From: Halogeometricum sp. S3BR5-2
GTDB taxonomy: Archaea; Halobacteriota; Halobacteria; Halobacteriales; Haloferacaceae
NCBI RefSeq assembly: GCF_031624635.1
Contig: NZ_JAMQOQ010000001.1
Coordinates: 806,001 to 870,000 of the forward strand
Length of the DNA: 64,000 nucleotides
Reading direction: 5' to 3'
The number at the start of each line of letters is the position of its first letter. Within the stretch, counting starts at the first letter, position 1. The position numbers and the translations under genes are program-made. Under the pieces are notes generated by a model. It saw only the letters and a list, made by a program, of their open reading frames with translations, did not search any database and was not told the origin of the DNA. Shown here piece after piece: positions 53,591-63,200 of this stretch.

Positions 53591-53707
53591 TAGAGTACCT
53601 CGGGGACGAAGCGGACGTCCCCGGGTTTGGAACATCGGTACAAAAAGGGTTCCGCCCGTCGAGTCGGCCGGCCGCGCGGACGACCGAACGTCGGCCTCTC
53701 GGCGGCG

Positions 53708-54187
53708 CTACGCCCCGCACCCGCGCGACTCGACGCCCTTCACCGGCGATTCGTCGGACTCGTAGCTCGGACTGTCGACCATCCCGACGAACATCGGGAG
53801 TTCGAACGAGTAGTCGAACAGAATCGCGAAGCGCGAGAACGGGTCCGAGAGGAAGTCGCCGAGGGGGCCGACGCCGTCGAAGGCGACGCCCGTCCGGAGT
53901 TCGACTATCGTCTCGTTCAGCGCGGACCCGCGCGCCTCGACGCCGAGTGCGCCCTCGTCGCCGAGGTTCGTGAACAGCGAGGTGTGGACGGTCACCGCGA
54001 TACCCGGACCTTCGGTTCCGATGTCCAACTCGTGACCGCCGGGCGGGAAACACCGCCGCTCGTCCGAGTCGTCCGCGCCCGTCGGACCGGCCGCGGAACC
54101 GGCCTGCGCCGCCGCCGGCGCCGCGACGACGGCCGCGAGGACGGCGACGGCGAGGACGACGGACAGCGCGCGCGATAGTTGTCGCAT
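53708..54187 (-). CDS. Secreted protein (DUF7332-like)
   Basis: The 159-residue protein has a Sec signal (MRQLSRALSVVLAVAVLAAV, cut near AAPAAAQA) and a beta-rich domain with one N-glycosylation site (NETI). Two cysteines, one after ERRC and one near the C-terminus (SRGCGA), could form a disulphide. I recall a haloarchaeal family DUF7332 of this layout. No anchor is present. Function unknown. Confidence 0.65.
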   Translation of the reverse strand: MRQLSRALSVVLAVAVLAAVVAAPAAAQAGSAAGPTGADDSDERRCFPPGGHELDIGTEGPGIAVTVHTSLFTNLGDEGALGVEARGSALNETIVELRTGVAFDGVGPLGDFLSDPFSRFAILFDYSFELPMFVGMVDSPSYESDESPVKGVESRGCGA

Positions 54188-54250
54188 ATCGTAACTGTCC
54201 GCCCAATCGGGCTTGAACGTTTGGCTCGATTATCAGCCGAGAGAGCCGGG

Positions 54251-54646
54251 CTACTCCCGATGGTCGTACTCGCCTTCCAACTGGTCCATGAGTTCGTCGA
54301 GGACGGCGTCCGCGCTGGCGAGGTTGGTGGCGAGGGGGACGTCGTGGACGTCGCAGATGCGGAGCAGCGCGGTGATGTCGGGTTCGTGCGGTTGGGCGGT
54401 GAGTGGGTCGCGCAGGAAGACGACGCCGTGGCAGTCCTCGCTGGCTATCTCGGCGCCGATCTGCATGTCGCCGCCGAGCGGTCCCGACTGCTTGCGCTCG
54501 ATGTCGAGACCCGTGGCCTCGATGAGGCGCTTGCCGGTCGTCCCCGTCGCCATGAGTTCGAAGTGCTCCAAGTCGTCGCTGCGGTTCTGCGCGAAGTCGA
54601 TGAGGTCCGGTTTCTTCTCGTCGTGTGCGATGAGCGCGAGACGCAT
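54251..54646 (-). CDS. mgsA: Methylglyoxal synthase
   Basis: The 131-residue enzyme converts dihydroxyacetone phosphate to methylglyoxal and phosphate. Motifs are [19 protein letters not shown], the phosphate loop ATGTTGKRL, the catalytic aspartate in [15 protein letters not shown] and [15 protein letters not shown]. Length matches the family well. It could bypass lower glycolysis under phosphate limitation. The tandem VOC protein in this window is a candidate for methylglyoxal handling, but they are 30 kb apart. Confidence 0.95.
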   Translation of the reverse strand: MRLALIAHDEKKPDLIDFAQNRSDDLEHFELMATGTTGKRLIEATGLDIERKQSGPLGGDMQIGAEIASEDCHGVVFLRDPLTAQPHEPDITALLRICDVHDVPLATNLASADAVLDELMDQLEGEYDHRE

Positions 54647-54734
54647 GCCTTAGTGGTGCGCGCGCGGCGGTAAGAAGGTGGCAGTCTCCGACGGCGGGCG
54701 GTCCGCCGACCGCGGCGTGACGGACGCGGGCGGG

Positions 54735-56657
54735 CTACTTGAACCGGAACGTCTCGAGGTTCTTCGGGGCGAACGTCCGCATGTTGTAGTTGTGGTACAG
54801 CGCCGAGGAGAGGTCCTGCACGGAGCGCTCGTCGCCGTGGACGCACAGCACTTTCTCGGGGCGCGGGTTCATCGTCTTCACGAAGTTCTCCAGGCCCGCG
54901 CGGTCGGCGTGCCCGGAGAAGCCGTCGACCGTCTCGACGTCCATCTTCAGCGTGAGCGTGTTCGAGCGGCCCATGTTGTCCCGGTCGTTGACCGGAATCT
55001 CGTCCCAACCGTTCTGGATGCGGCGCCCGAGGGTCCCCTGCGCCTGGTAACCGACGAAGACGAGGCGGGAGTCCGGGTCGGGGCCGACGTGGCGGAGCCA
55101 CGACATGATGGGGCCGCCGGTGACCATCCCGGAGGTGGAGAGCACGATGGCGGGGTCGCCGTCGGCCACGTCCTGTCGCTCCTCCTCGCCGCCGTCGATG
55201 TGGTTGAACTCCTCGGCGAGGAACGGGTTCTCGTCCTCGTGGAAGATTCTATCCCGCAGGTCGTCGCGGAGGTACTCGGGGTAGGTGGTGTGGATGGCCG
55301 TCGCCTCCCAGATCATCCCGTCGAGGTGGACGGGCATCTCCGGAATCTTCCCCGAGCGCATCGCCTCCTCGAGGACGAGCATGATCTCCTGGGAGCGCCC
55401 GACGGCGAACGCCGGGATGAGCACCTTCCCGCCCCGGTCGTGGGTCTCGTTGATGACGTCGATGAGTTTCTGCTCGGAGTCCCCTTGGTCGGTCTGGTAG
55501 TCGTTGCGACCGCCGTAGGTGGATTCGAGGACGAGCGTCTCCACGCGCGGGAAGTCGTTGACCGCGCCGTTGAACAGGCGGGTGTCCTCGTAGTGGATGT
55601 CGCCGGAGAACGCCACGTTGTAGAGGCCGTCGCCGATGTGGAAGTGCGACACCGCGGAGCCGAGGATGTGCCCCGCGTTGTGGAACGTGAGCTTCACGTC
55701 GGGGGCGATGTCGGTCACGTCGCCGTATTCGAGAGGGATGCAGTGCTTGAGCGCCTCGCGGACCATCTCGGACTCGTACGGCGGCGTACGACCCTCCTTG
55801 GCGGCCACGTCGAGGTAGTCGAGCGTGAGCAGGCCCATCAGGTCCCGCGTCGGTTCGGTCGTGTAGATGGGACCGTCGTAGCCGTACTTGAAGAGGAGGG
55901 GGACGAGCGCCGAGTGGTCGAGGTGGGCGTGCGTGAGGACGACGGCGTCCAGCGAGTTGGCGCCGGAGCCGAGCGCCTCGGGCACTTGGAGGTACGGCAC
56001 GTCGTCCGACCCCGGCTTGTCGCCGCAGTCGATGAGGATGCGCGTCTCGGGCGTCGAGAGGATGAAGGAGGCGCGTCCGACCTCCCGACAGCAGCCGAGC
56101 GTGGAGATGCGGACCCACTCGTCGTCGGAGAGCTGTTGGCGGTGGATCTGTCGGCCGACGCGTTCGAGTATCTGCCGTCGCTCGTCGCGCTCCTGCTTCA
56201 GGAAGTTACGGACGTTCGAGACGGTCGACGACTGGATGGGCGGGGTGCGGACCACCTCGGGCGTCCACCCCACCTGCTGGGTTATCTTCCGGAGCGTCGA
56301 CCCGTGGCGGCCGATGACCATCCCCGGCTTCGACGCCTCGATGACGACTTCGCCGGTGTCCTCGTGGAAGTCGAGGTCGGTGACGCCGGCGTCCTCCGGG
56401 ATGACCTCGAGCACCTGCTCCTCCGCGTCGCGGGGGGGCGAGAGCACTTCGGGGGCCGGGCGCACGGTGATGCGCTTTCGGAGTTTGCTGGCGAGCTTTC
56501 GGATGAGGTCGCCGTTCTGTGCGAACTCTTTCGGGTCGCGCGTGTAGACGACGAGTTCCGGGCCTTCGTACTTGACGTCGGAGACGGAGATGTCCGAAGG
56601 GAGTTCGTTCGTTATCTCTGCTTTCAGTTCCTCGAGCTGCTTATCTACTGAACTCAT
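54735..56657 (-). CDS. aCPSF1 beta-CASP ribonuclease
   Basis: The 640-residue protein has two N-terminal KH domains (about 1-145; GxxG loop in PGMVIGRHGSTLRK), then a metallo-beta-lactamase fold with RILIDCGDKPG, the VLTHAHLDHSALVP metal motif, HFHIGDG, VAFSGDIHYE and, after the beta-CASP cap, GFSGHADRAGLENF and VLCVHGDE. It is the archaeal homologue of the cleavage factor CPSF73 and is known to end transcription by cutting RNA at T-rich 3' ends. Length and domain order are typical. Confidence 0.95.
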   Translation of the reverse strand: MSSVDKQLEELKAEITNELPSDISVSDVKYEGPELVVYTRDPKEFAQNGDLIRKLASKLRKRITVRPAPEVLSPPRDAEEQVLEVIPEDAGVTDLDFHEDTGEVVIEASKPGMVIGRHGSTLRKITQQVGWTPEVVRTPPIQSSTVSNVRNFLKQERDERRQILERVGRQIHRQQLSDDEWVRISTLGCCREVGRASFILSTPETRILIDCGDKPGSDDVPYLQVPEALGSGANSLDAVVLTHAHLDHSALVPLLFKYGYDGPIYTTEPTRDLMGLLTLDYLDVAAKEGRTPPYESEMVREALKHCIPLEYGDVTDIAPDVKLTFHNAGHILGSAVSHFHIGDGLYNVAFSGDIHYEDTRLFNGAVNDFPRVETLVLESTYGGRNDYQTDQGDSEQKLIDVINETHDRGGKVLIPAFAVGRSQEIMLVLEEAMRSGKIPEMPVHLDGMIWEATAIHTTYPEYLRDDLRDRIFHEDENPFLAEEFNHIDGGEEERQDVADGDPAIVLSTSGMVTGGPIMSWLRHVGPDPDSRLVFVGYQAQGTLGRRIQNGWDEIPVNDRDNMGRSNTLTLKMDVETVDGFSGHADRAGLENFVKTMNPRPEKVLCVHGDERSVQDLSSALYHNYNMRTFAPKNLETFRFK

Positions 56658-56927
56658 AAGTGAGTACCACTCGTCCGTGTCGTGACGGACGGCATCAGGG
56701 TCGGGTCACTGCCTCGGGGTGTCTCGAACGACGAGGCGGCGACTACGGCCGCGCGGTCGCAAGGGATGTAATCGTGAGAGAGCATAGGCAACGTCTGCGT
56801 TCGGATCGCTATCTTCTGCTATCCTGTCTGCGGGAAGAGGCAGGGAAAACCCGCTTACTCGGACGTATTCTCTCCTCCGTATAAAACTCTTCGCAAAGTC
56901 GAAGCGTCTCGGGTCCCTCCGCCGGGT
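56658..56927. promoter_or_regulatory. Divergent promoter region between aCPSF1 and an unknown gene
   Basis: These 270 bp hold no gene. GTATAAAAC (56879-56887) is a strong TATA box for the plus-strand gene at 56928 (start of transcription near 56910, leader about 18 nt). No comparable box is seen near aCPSF1. A GC-rich stretch with scattered inverted repeats lies at 56680-56760. Confidence 0.4.
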
Positions 56928-57410
56928 ATGGAACTCACCCCCGAGACCGTCGCCGAGGAGGCGCGCTGGGTCCGAGACCGCTCGTCGACCGTCGTTCCGC
57001 TGTTGAACGAGACGCGCGCGGAGTTGGGCGCCCTGTTCGACACGGAGGTGGCGACGGTGTCCGAGGAGCGCTATCGGGAGGAGGTCGAGACCGTGTTCGC
57101 TGACGGCGAGGTGGCCGTCAACGTCGCCGGCTACGTGGGACTGCTGCGCGGGTTGGACGTCGAGGGCGACTACCCCGGCTTCGTCGTCGACGAGGTGCTC
57201 GGGCGGGAACTGGCCGCGGCCGTCGCGGGCGGGCAGCCGCTGTCGCTGCTCGCGCAGGCGACGTTTCACTTCGCGGATACGCGGACGCACACGGAGGGCG
57301 CCGCCGGCGCCGACGACTTGGACGCCGCCCTCGCCGCCGGCTTCCAGACCCGGCTACCGGGGTGGGGATGGCGCGACCGGCCGAGTCCGTTCGCCGTCTC
57401 GTTCGACTAA
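56928..57410 (+). CDS. Uncharacterised soluble protein
   Basis: The 160-residue protein starts MELTPETVAEEARWVRDRSS and is soluble and mostly helical (YREEVETVFADGEVAVNVAG, ELAAAVAGGQPLSLLAQATF). No catalytic motif is seen. I do not recognise it. Codon use and a TATA box at the right place support it as a real gene. It converges and overlaps by 4 bp with the Arg-tailed protein gene downstream. Confidence 0.7.
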   Translation: MELTPETVAEEARWVRDRSSTVVPLLNETRAELGALFDTEVATVSEERYREEVETVFADGEVAVNVAGYVGLLRGLDVEGDYPGFVVDEVLGRELAAAVAGGQPLSLLAQATFHFADTRTHTEGAAGADDLDAALAAGFQTRLPGWGWRDRPSPFAVSFD

Positions 57411-58042
57411 GGTCGGAGCCGTTCGCGGTCGCGTGGGCGCTGGCGGTCTCGGTCTCGGGTCCGACGGTTCCGGTCCCGGTCCCGACTCCGCCGTCGGTCG
57501 GCGGACGTCGCCGCCGACGGCGACTCGGGGACCGACTCCGGTCGCTCGCGCTCCGCCAGCGTCTCCAGTCGCTCGGTGAGACAGGCGGTGCGCTCGTCGG
57601 CGAACGTCACGTTCCGCACCACTCCGTTCTCGAACTCGACGAGGGCGGCGCGCGGGACGCGGTGCAGTTCGACGGCGGGTCCGAGTCGCCCGCGGCCGGC
57701 GGGTGCGGACCCGTCCGAGGCCTCCTCGCGGCGCCGCCACGTCCACTCGCGGAGGCGGGCGAGGCGGTCCCTCGTCTCCCTCGCGGTTTCGTCCCGGACG
57801 AACCCGCCCGAGACGTCCACGTAGCGGTCCCACGTCTCGACGGCCGCGGCGTCGATGTCGCCGCGGTCGGCGAGTCGTCGGAGGCGCTTCGCGACCCGGT
57901 CGAACTCGCCGTCGCCCCCGGTCCGCGTCGCCTCGCACCACAACTCGACGCGAGTGCCTTCCCGGTCGGTGTCCGCCGACTCGTTCGCTCCGGCGCCCGC
58001 CCCTTCGCTCCGCACCGGTTCGTTCGTGCTGTATGTTAACAT
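57407..58042 (-). CDS. Uncharacterised protein with Arg/Asp-repeat tail (HTH-type?)
   Basis: The 211-residue protein starts MLTYSTNEPVRSEGAGAGA. A central part (about 30-165) with RVELWCEATRTGG, KRLRRLADRGDIDAAAVETW and VELHRVPRAALVEFENG resembles a haloarchaeal HTH family, though only weakly. The last 45 residues are a repeat tract of Arg-Asp pairs (RDRDRNRRTRDRDRQRPRDR), unlike the acidic proteins around it. It may bind nucleic acid. A 12-bp palindrome overlaps the start codon. Confidence 0.6.
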   Translation of the reverse strand: MLTYSTNEPVRSEGAGAGANESADTDREGTRVELWCEATRTGGDGEFDRVAKRLRRLADRGDIDAAAVETWDRYVDVSGGFVRDETARETRDRLARLREWTWRRREEASDGSAPAGRGRLGPAVELHRVPRAALVEFENGVVRNVTFADERTACLTERLETLAERERPESVPESPSAATSADRRRSRDRDRNRRTRDRDRQRPRDRERLRP

Positions 58043-58058
58043 AGTATCGACCCATACT
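58032..58058. promoter_or_regulatory. Palindrome and inverted repeat at the start of the Arg-tailed gene
   Basis: TATGTTAACATA (58032-58043) is a perfect 12-bp palindrome that includes the start codon of the minus-strand gene. Next to it AGTAT (58043-58047) and ATACT (58054-58058) form an inverted repeat. The arrangement looks like an autoregulatory operator at the transcription/translation start. Confidence 0.45.
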
Positions 58059-58175
58059 GTTCTACGCCGGCCGACGATTTGTAGCTACCTCTTCGTTCCG
58101 CCGAACGGGACTCTCAACGGCGGCGACCACTTGAGAGCGTCGGAGTTCGGCGGCGGGCCTCCGGCGCTTCAGGAC

Positions 58176-58182
58176 ATTTAAG
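58176..58182 (+). promoter_or_regulatory. TATA box of proS
   Basis: ATTTAAG is centred about 29 nt before the proS ATG, implying a leaderless mRNA. The segment between it and the ATG contains TCGGGTGAAATAGCGGT (58190-58206), also found with one extra A at 59788-59805. Confidence 0.55.
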
Positions 58183-58207
58183 ACCGCAGTCGGGTGAAAT
58201 AGCGGTA

Positions 58208-59674
58208 ATGAGCGACGAGCAGGAACTCGGTATCACCGAGTCCAAGCAGTACAACACGGGCGAGTGGTACGCGGAGGTCGTCCAGAAGGCCGAGTTGGCC
58301 AACTACGGACCCGAGGGGATGAGCGGCTTCATCGTGACGCGTCCGCGCGCCTATGCCCTCTGGGAACGCGTGCAGAACTTCCTCGACTCGAAGTTCAAGC
58401 AGACGGGGGTGCAGAACGCCTACTTCCCCGTGTTCATCCCCGAGCAGTACCTCGAACGCGAGAAGGACGTCGTCGAGGGGTTCGACCCCGAGGTGGCGTG
58501 GGTCACGCACGCCGGCCGCGAGGAACTGGAGGAACGACTCGCCGTGCGCCCCACCTCCGAGTCCATCATCGCGCCGTACATGGCCCAGTGGATCCGGAGC
58601 CACCGCGACCTGCCCCTGCGCGTGAACCAGTGGACGTCCGTCGTCCGCTGGGAGGCCACGGAGACGAAGCCGTTCTTCCGGACGAAGGAGTTCCTCTGGC
58701 AGGAGGGCCACACCGCGCACGCGACCCACGAGGACGCGTGGGAGGAGACGATGACCCGCCTCGACCAGTACGCGTCGATGTACGAGGACCTGCTGGCGAT
58801 GCCCGTCCTCCGCGGCGCGAAACCGGAGCACGACAAGTTCCCCGGCGCGGACACGACGACGACCGTCGAGGCCCTGATGCCGGACGGTAAGTCGGTGCAG
58901 GCGGGCACCTCCCACCACCTCGGCACGTCGTTCGCCGAGGCGTTCGACATCACCTACACCGACGAGGACGAGGGGAGTCAGGTAGCCCACACTACCTCGT
59001 GGGGGCTCTCGTGGCGCGCCCTCGGCGCGCTCATCATGACGCACTCGGACGACCAGGGCCTCGTCCTGCCGCCGACCGTCGCGCCCGAACAGGTCGTCGT
59101 CGTGCCCATCTGGCAGGCCGACACGCGGGAGAAGGTGCTCGACTACGCCGAGTCCGTCGTCGACGAGTTGGAGGCCGACGGCGTCCGCGTCGAACTCGAC
59201 GACCGCGACGAGCGCAACCCCGGCTTCAAGTTCAACGAGTGGGAACTGAAAGGGGTCCCGGTCCGCTTCGAAATCGGTCCGAACGAGGTGGACGACGAGG
59301 TGGTGACGGTGGTCCACCGACCCGACGGCGAGTCCAAGGAGGTCGCCCGCGAGGACATCGCCGAGACCGTCCGCGAGGAGTTCGACGAGGTGTACGCGAA
59401 ACTGTACGCCGCCGCCGAGGAGAACTTGGAGGGGAACGTCCGCGAGGCGGACTCGCGCGCCGACATCCTCGGCACCATCGGCCAGCACGGCGGGTACGTG
59501 AAGGCCCCGTGGTGCGGCGACGAGGACTGCGAGGCGGAGATCAAAGACCAGATAGCCGCCGAGATAGTGATGGTCCCCCTCAACGACGAAGCGGCGGAGA
59601 TACACGACGGCGAGGAGTGCGCCGTCTGCGGCGAGGACGCGGCGGAGACGGCGTACTTCGCCAAATCCTACTGA
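58208..59674 (+). CDS. proS: Prolyl-tRNA synthetase (archaeal/eukaryal type)
   Basis: The 488-residue class II synthetase has motif 2 around LRVNQWTSVVRWEATETKPF and FRTKEFLWQEGHTAH, motif 3 GLSWRALGALIMTHSDDQGL, an anticodon-binding domain (about 275-390) and the C-terminal zinc-binding domain (APWCGDEDCEAE ... CAVCGEDA) typical of the archaeal type. It charges tRNA-Pro. The ATG at 58208 lies at leaderless distance from a TATA box. Confidence 0.96.
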   Translation: MSDEQELGITESKQYNTGEWYAEVVQKAELANYGPEGMSGFIVTRPRAYALWERVQNFLDSKFKQTGVQNAYFPVFIPEQYLEREKDVVEGFDPEVAWVTHAGREELEERLAVRPTSESIIAPYMAQWIRSHRDLPLRVNQWTSVVRWEATETKPFFRTKEFLWQEGHTAHATHEDAWEETMTRLDQYASMYEDLLAMPVLRGAKPEHDKFPGADTTTTVEALMPDGKSVQAGTSHHLGTSFAEAFDITYTDEDEGSQVAHTTSWGLSWRALGALIMTHSDDQGLVLPPTVAPEQVVVVPIWQADTREKVLDYAESVVDELEADGVRVELDDRDERNPGFKFNEWELKGVPVRFEIGPNEVDDEVVTVVHRPDGESKEVAREDIAETVREEFDEVYAKLYAAAEENLEGNVREADSRADILGTIGQHGGYVKAPWCGDEDCEAEIKDQIAAEIVMVPLNDEAAEIHDGEECAVCGEDAAETAYFAKSY

Positions 59675-59787
59675 GCCGACGAGGATTCTCTCGAACTCGC
59701 CGCCCGCCTCGGCCGCGACGCCGGGAACGTATCACCCGTCTCGACGGTCAGTTCAGGGTCGGTTTCGACCGTCCGCGAATTACTCGA

Positions 59788-59805
59788 TCGGGTGAAATAA
59801 GCGGT
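59788..59805. repeat. Second copy of the proS leader element
   Basis: TCGGGTGAAATAAGCGGT matches TCGGGTGAAATAGCGGT at 58190-58206 except for one extra A. It lies about 50 bp upstream of the small PRC-barrel-like gene. Its role is unknown. Confidence 0.4.
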
Positions 59806-59852
59806 TCGCGGCCAATAATTCCTTACGAACTCCGCGAAAAAATTAGGTCGCA

Positions 59853-60101
59853 ATGGCACGAACTAACTTCACGGACGACGACCGGAACAAGGACGTCGTA
59901 ACGGCGGACGGGACGCGCATCGGAACGGTTCACGACGTGAACGACGGGCGTGCGACCGTCGACCGCGACAACGACAGCGACGGTCTCACGGACAAACTGA
60001 AGGGCATGCTCGGTTGGGACGACGACGACTCCAACGAGATCCGCGACGAACACGTCGACTCCTACGACGACGACCGGATCCGACTCCGACGCCGCGTCTG
60101 A
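59853..60101 (+). CDS. Small PRC-barrel-like / DUF2171-like protein
   Basis: The 82-residue acidic protein starts MARTNFTDDDRNKDVVTADG and has a beta-barrel pattern TADGTRIGTVHDVNDGRATV with a helical DGLTDKLKGMLGWDDDDSNE and a final HVDSYDDDRIRLRRRV. This fits PRC-barrel or DUF2171 proteins, which in haloarchaea are small and abundant. Function unknown. An AT-rich block before it (AATAATT, about 59814-59820) fits a TATA box. A hairpin and T run follow its stop. Confidence 0.75.
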   Translation: MARTNFTDDDRNKDVVTADGTRIGTVHDVNDGRATVDRDNDSDGLTDKLKGMLGWDDDDSNEIRDEHVDSYDDDRIRLRRRV

Positions 60102-60127
60102 GAGCGCCGTCCGACTCCGCTCTTTTT
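60101..60127 (+). terminator. Hairpin and T run after the PRC-barrel-like gene
   Basis: AGAGCG (60101-60106, overlapping the stop codon) and CGCTCT (60118-60123) form a 6-bp stem with an 11-base loop, running straight into T5 (60123-60127). It is a reasonable transcription end point. Confidence 0.5.
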
Positions 60128-60209
60128 CCGAGTCCCCCTCACCGCCCCAGCGTCGCGAACGCAATAGTACCATATTCGGCCCGCCACCCTTATACAAAGA
60201 CCATTACAA

Positions 60210-60227
60210 TAATATGTCCTAATATGT
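60210..60227. repeat. Direct repeat TAATATGT upstream of gltB
   Basis: TAATATGT occurs at 60210-60217 and again at 60220-60227, exactly 10 bp apart, i.e. on the same face of the helix. The whole block 60160-60260 is AT-rich in a GC-rich genome. It lies about 35-50 bp upstream of the gltB TATA box, where an activator could bind. Confidence 0.45.
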
Positions 60228-60260
60228 GATAAACATACCCTTATGCTTTCAGGAAAACTC

Positions 60261-60268
60261 GTTTAAAC
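60261..60268 (+). promoter_or_regulatory. TATA box of gltB
   Basis: GTTTAAAC is centred about 26 nt before the gltB ATG, the spacing for a leaderless transcript. Confidence 0.6.
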
Positions 60269-60289
60269 GGAGGATGGAAAGTGGGACGC

Positions 60290-63200
60290 ATGACCAAGCC
60301 ACATAGAGACACCCCTGCGAAATCGGCCGGGTTGGCGGACCCGACCGACGAGCGTTCGAACTGTGGGGTCGGAGCCGTAATCGACCTCGACGGCGGAGCC
60401 AGCCACGAGACCGTCGCCGACGGACTCGAACTCCTGATCAATCTCGAACACCGGGGCACCACCGGTGCCGAGGAGGACACGGGCGACGGCGCGGGCATCA
60501 TGATACAGCGCCCCGACGAGTTCTTCGACGCCGTCGTCGACGCCGAGTTGCCCGAGGAGTACGCCGTCGGCTCCGTCTTCATGCCGACGGAGGACGCCGA
60601 ACGGGAGACGCTGACCGAAGTGTTCGAACGGGAACTGGGCGCACACGGACTGGACGTGCTTCACTGGCGCGACGTCCCGACGGACAACTCCGACCTCGGG
60701 AAAACGGCCGTCGACTCCGAACCCGACGTCTGGCAGGCGTTCGTCGCCCCAACGAGCGAGATGGACGCCGACGCGTTCGACCGCGCCCTGTACGTCGGGC
60801 GCCGAGCCGTCGAGAACGCCGTCGACGACCTCGACTCGGCGGGTGCGGGCCGCTTCTACGTCTGCTCGCTGTCTCGGAAGACGCTCGTCTACAAGGGCCT
60901 GCTCAAGGGCGACCAACTCGCCGGCTACTACCCGGACCTGACCGACGAGCGCATGAAGACGACGCTGACGCTCGTCCACGAGCGGTTCTCGACGAACACC
61001 TTGGGCGCGTGGCACCTCGCACACCCGTACCGCAACGTCGTCCACAACGGCGAGATAAACACCATCCGCGGCAACGTCAACTGGATGCGCGCGCGGGAGA
61101 CGGACATCGAGCACCCCGCCTTCGGCGACGACTTGGAGGAGGTCACGCCGGTGACGAGAGCGGACCAGTCCGACACCGCCTCCGTCGACAACGTCGTCGA
61201 ACTGCTCCTCCGCGGCGGCCGCGAACTCCCGCACGTCCTGCGGATGCTCATCCCCGAGGCGTACCACGGCGACGACGCGATGGCCCCCGAACGCCGGGAG
61301 TGGTACGACTACCACGCCTCCCTGGTCGAACCGTGGGACGGTCCCGCCCTCGTGGCGGCCACCGACGGCGACCGGGTGGCCGCGGTCCTCGACCGCAACG
61401 GCCTCCGGCCGTGCCGCTACGACGTCACCACCGACAACCGACTCATCATGGCCTCCGAAGCCGGAGCGCTCGACACCGACCCCTCGGACATCCGCGAGCG
61501 CGGCCGGCTTCAGCCCGGACAGCTGTTCGTCGCCGACCCCGAGGAGGGGCGCGTCATCCCCGACGAGGAGGTGTTCGACTCGCTGACCGACGAGAAGTAC
61601 GGCGAGTGGGTCGAGTCCGAGCAGCGCCGGATGGGCGAACTGGCCGACGCGGACGACTACGCGCCGCAGGGCCGCGTCGAGGACCTGCGCGCCCGACAGG
61701 CCGCCTTCGGCTACACGACCGACCAGCTCAACCACCTCATCGAACCGATGGCGCGCGACGGGAAGGACCCCGTCGGGTCGATGGGCGACGACACCCCCCT
61801 GTCGGTCCTCTCGGACTTCGACCGACCGCTGTTCACCTACTTCAAACAGCTGTTCGCGCAGGTGACGAACCCGCCGCTGGACTACATCCGCGAGGAACTC
61901 GTCACCTCCCTGGAGTCGCGCCTCGGCGGCCAGCGCAACCTGCTCGACGAGACGCCCGAGCACGCCCGCCAACTCGTGCTCGACTCGCCCATCATCTCGG
62001 ACGCGGAGACGGCGGCCATCAAGGACCTCGACGGAGAGATGTCATCGACTGTCGTCGACATCACCTTCGAGACCGAAACGTCGCTACGCGAGGCGGTCGA
62101 ACGCGTCCGCGACGACGCGAAGGAGGCCATCGCCGACGGCGCCGACGTCGTCGTGCTCTCGGACCGGAACCTCGGTCCGGACCGCGCCGCCGTCCCGAGT
62201 CTGCTGGCGACGGGCGCGGTCCACCACAGCCTCGTCCGAAACGGCATGCGGAACCACGCGGGCCTCGTCGTCGAGTCGGGCGAACCAAGCGAGGTCCACC
62301 ACATGGCCACGCTCATCGGCTACGGCGCGGGCGCGGTGAACCCCTACCTCGCCTACCAGACCATCGGCGACATCGTCGCCGGCCCCGACGGCGCCGACGA
62401 AGAGGCGTCCATCGCCGCCTACACGAAGGCGCTCGAAGACGGCGTGCTGAAGACGATGGCGAAGATGGGCATCTCCACCGTCGCCTCCTACCAGGGCGCA
62501 CAGATTTTCGAGGCGGTCGGCCTCGACTCCGACTTCGTCGCGGAGTACTTCGAGGGGACGGAGATTCGGACGGAGGGAATCGGCATCGACGTCGTCGAAC
62601 AGGACCTCATGACCCGTCACGCCGTCGCCTACGGCGCGGACCCGGACCTCCAGCACCAGGGCGAGTTCGAGCACCGCTCGAACGGCATCCACCACCAGTG
62701 GAACCCGAAGACGGTCGGGACGCTCCAGCAGGCGGTCCGGTCGGGCAACTACGAGAAGTACCAGGAGTTCGCCGACCTCATCAACGACCAGTCGAAGGAG
62801 CTTCAGACGCTCCGCGGCCTCCTGGAGTTCGACCCGGACCCCGACCGCGAGTCGGTACCCATCGAGGAGGTCGAACCCGTCGAGGACATCGTCGAGCGCT
62901 TCTCGACGGCGGCGATGTCGCTCGGCAGCCTCTCGCCGGAGGCCCACGAGAACAACTCCATCGCCATGAACCGCATCGGCGGCAAGTCCAACTCCGGCGA
63001 GGGCGGCGAACCGCCCGAGCGGTTCGGCACGGAGAAGGAGTGCAACGTGAAGCAGGTGGCGTCGGGCCGCTTCGGCGTCACGAGCCAGTACCTCTCCTCG
63101 GCCGACGAGATTCAGATCAAGATGGCGCAGGGCTCGAAGCCCGGCGAGGGCGGTCACCTGCCCGGCAAGAAGGTCAACGAGATGATAGCGCACGTCCGCT

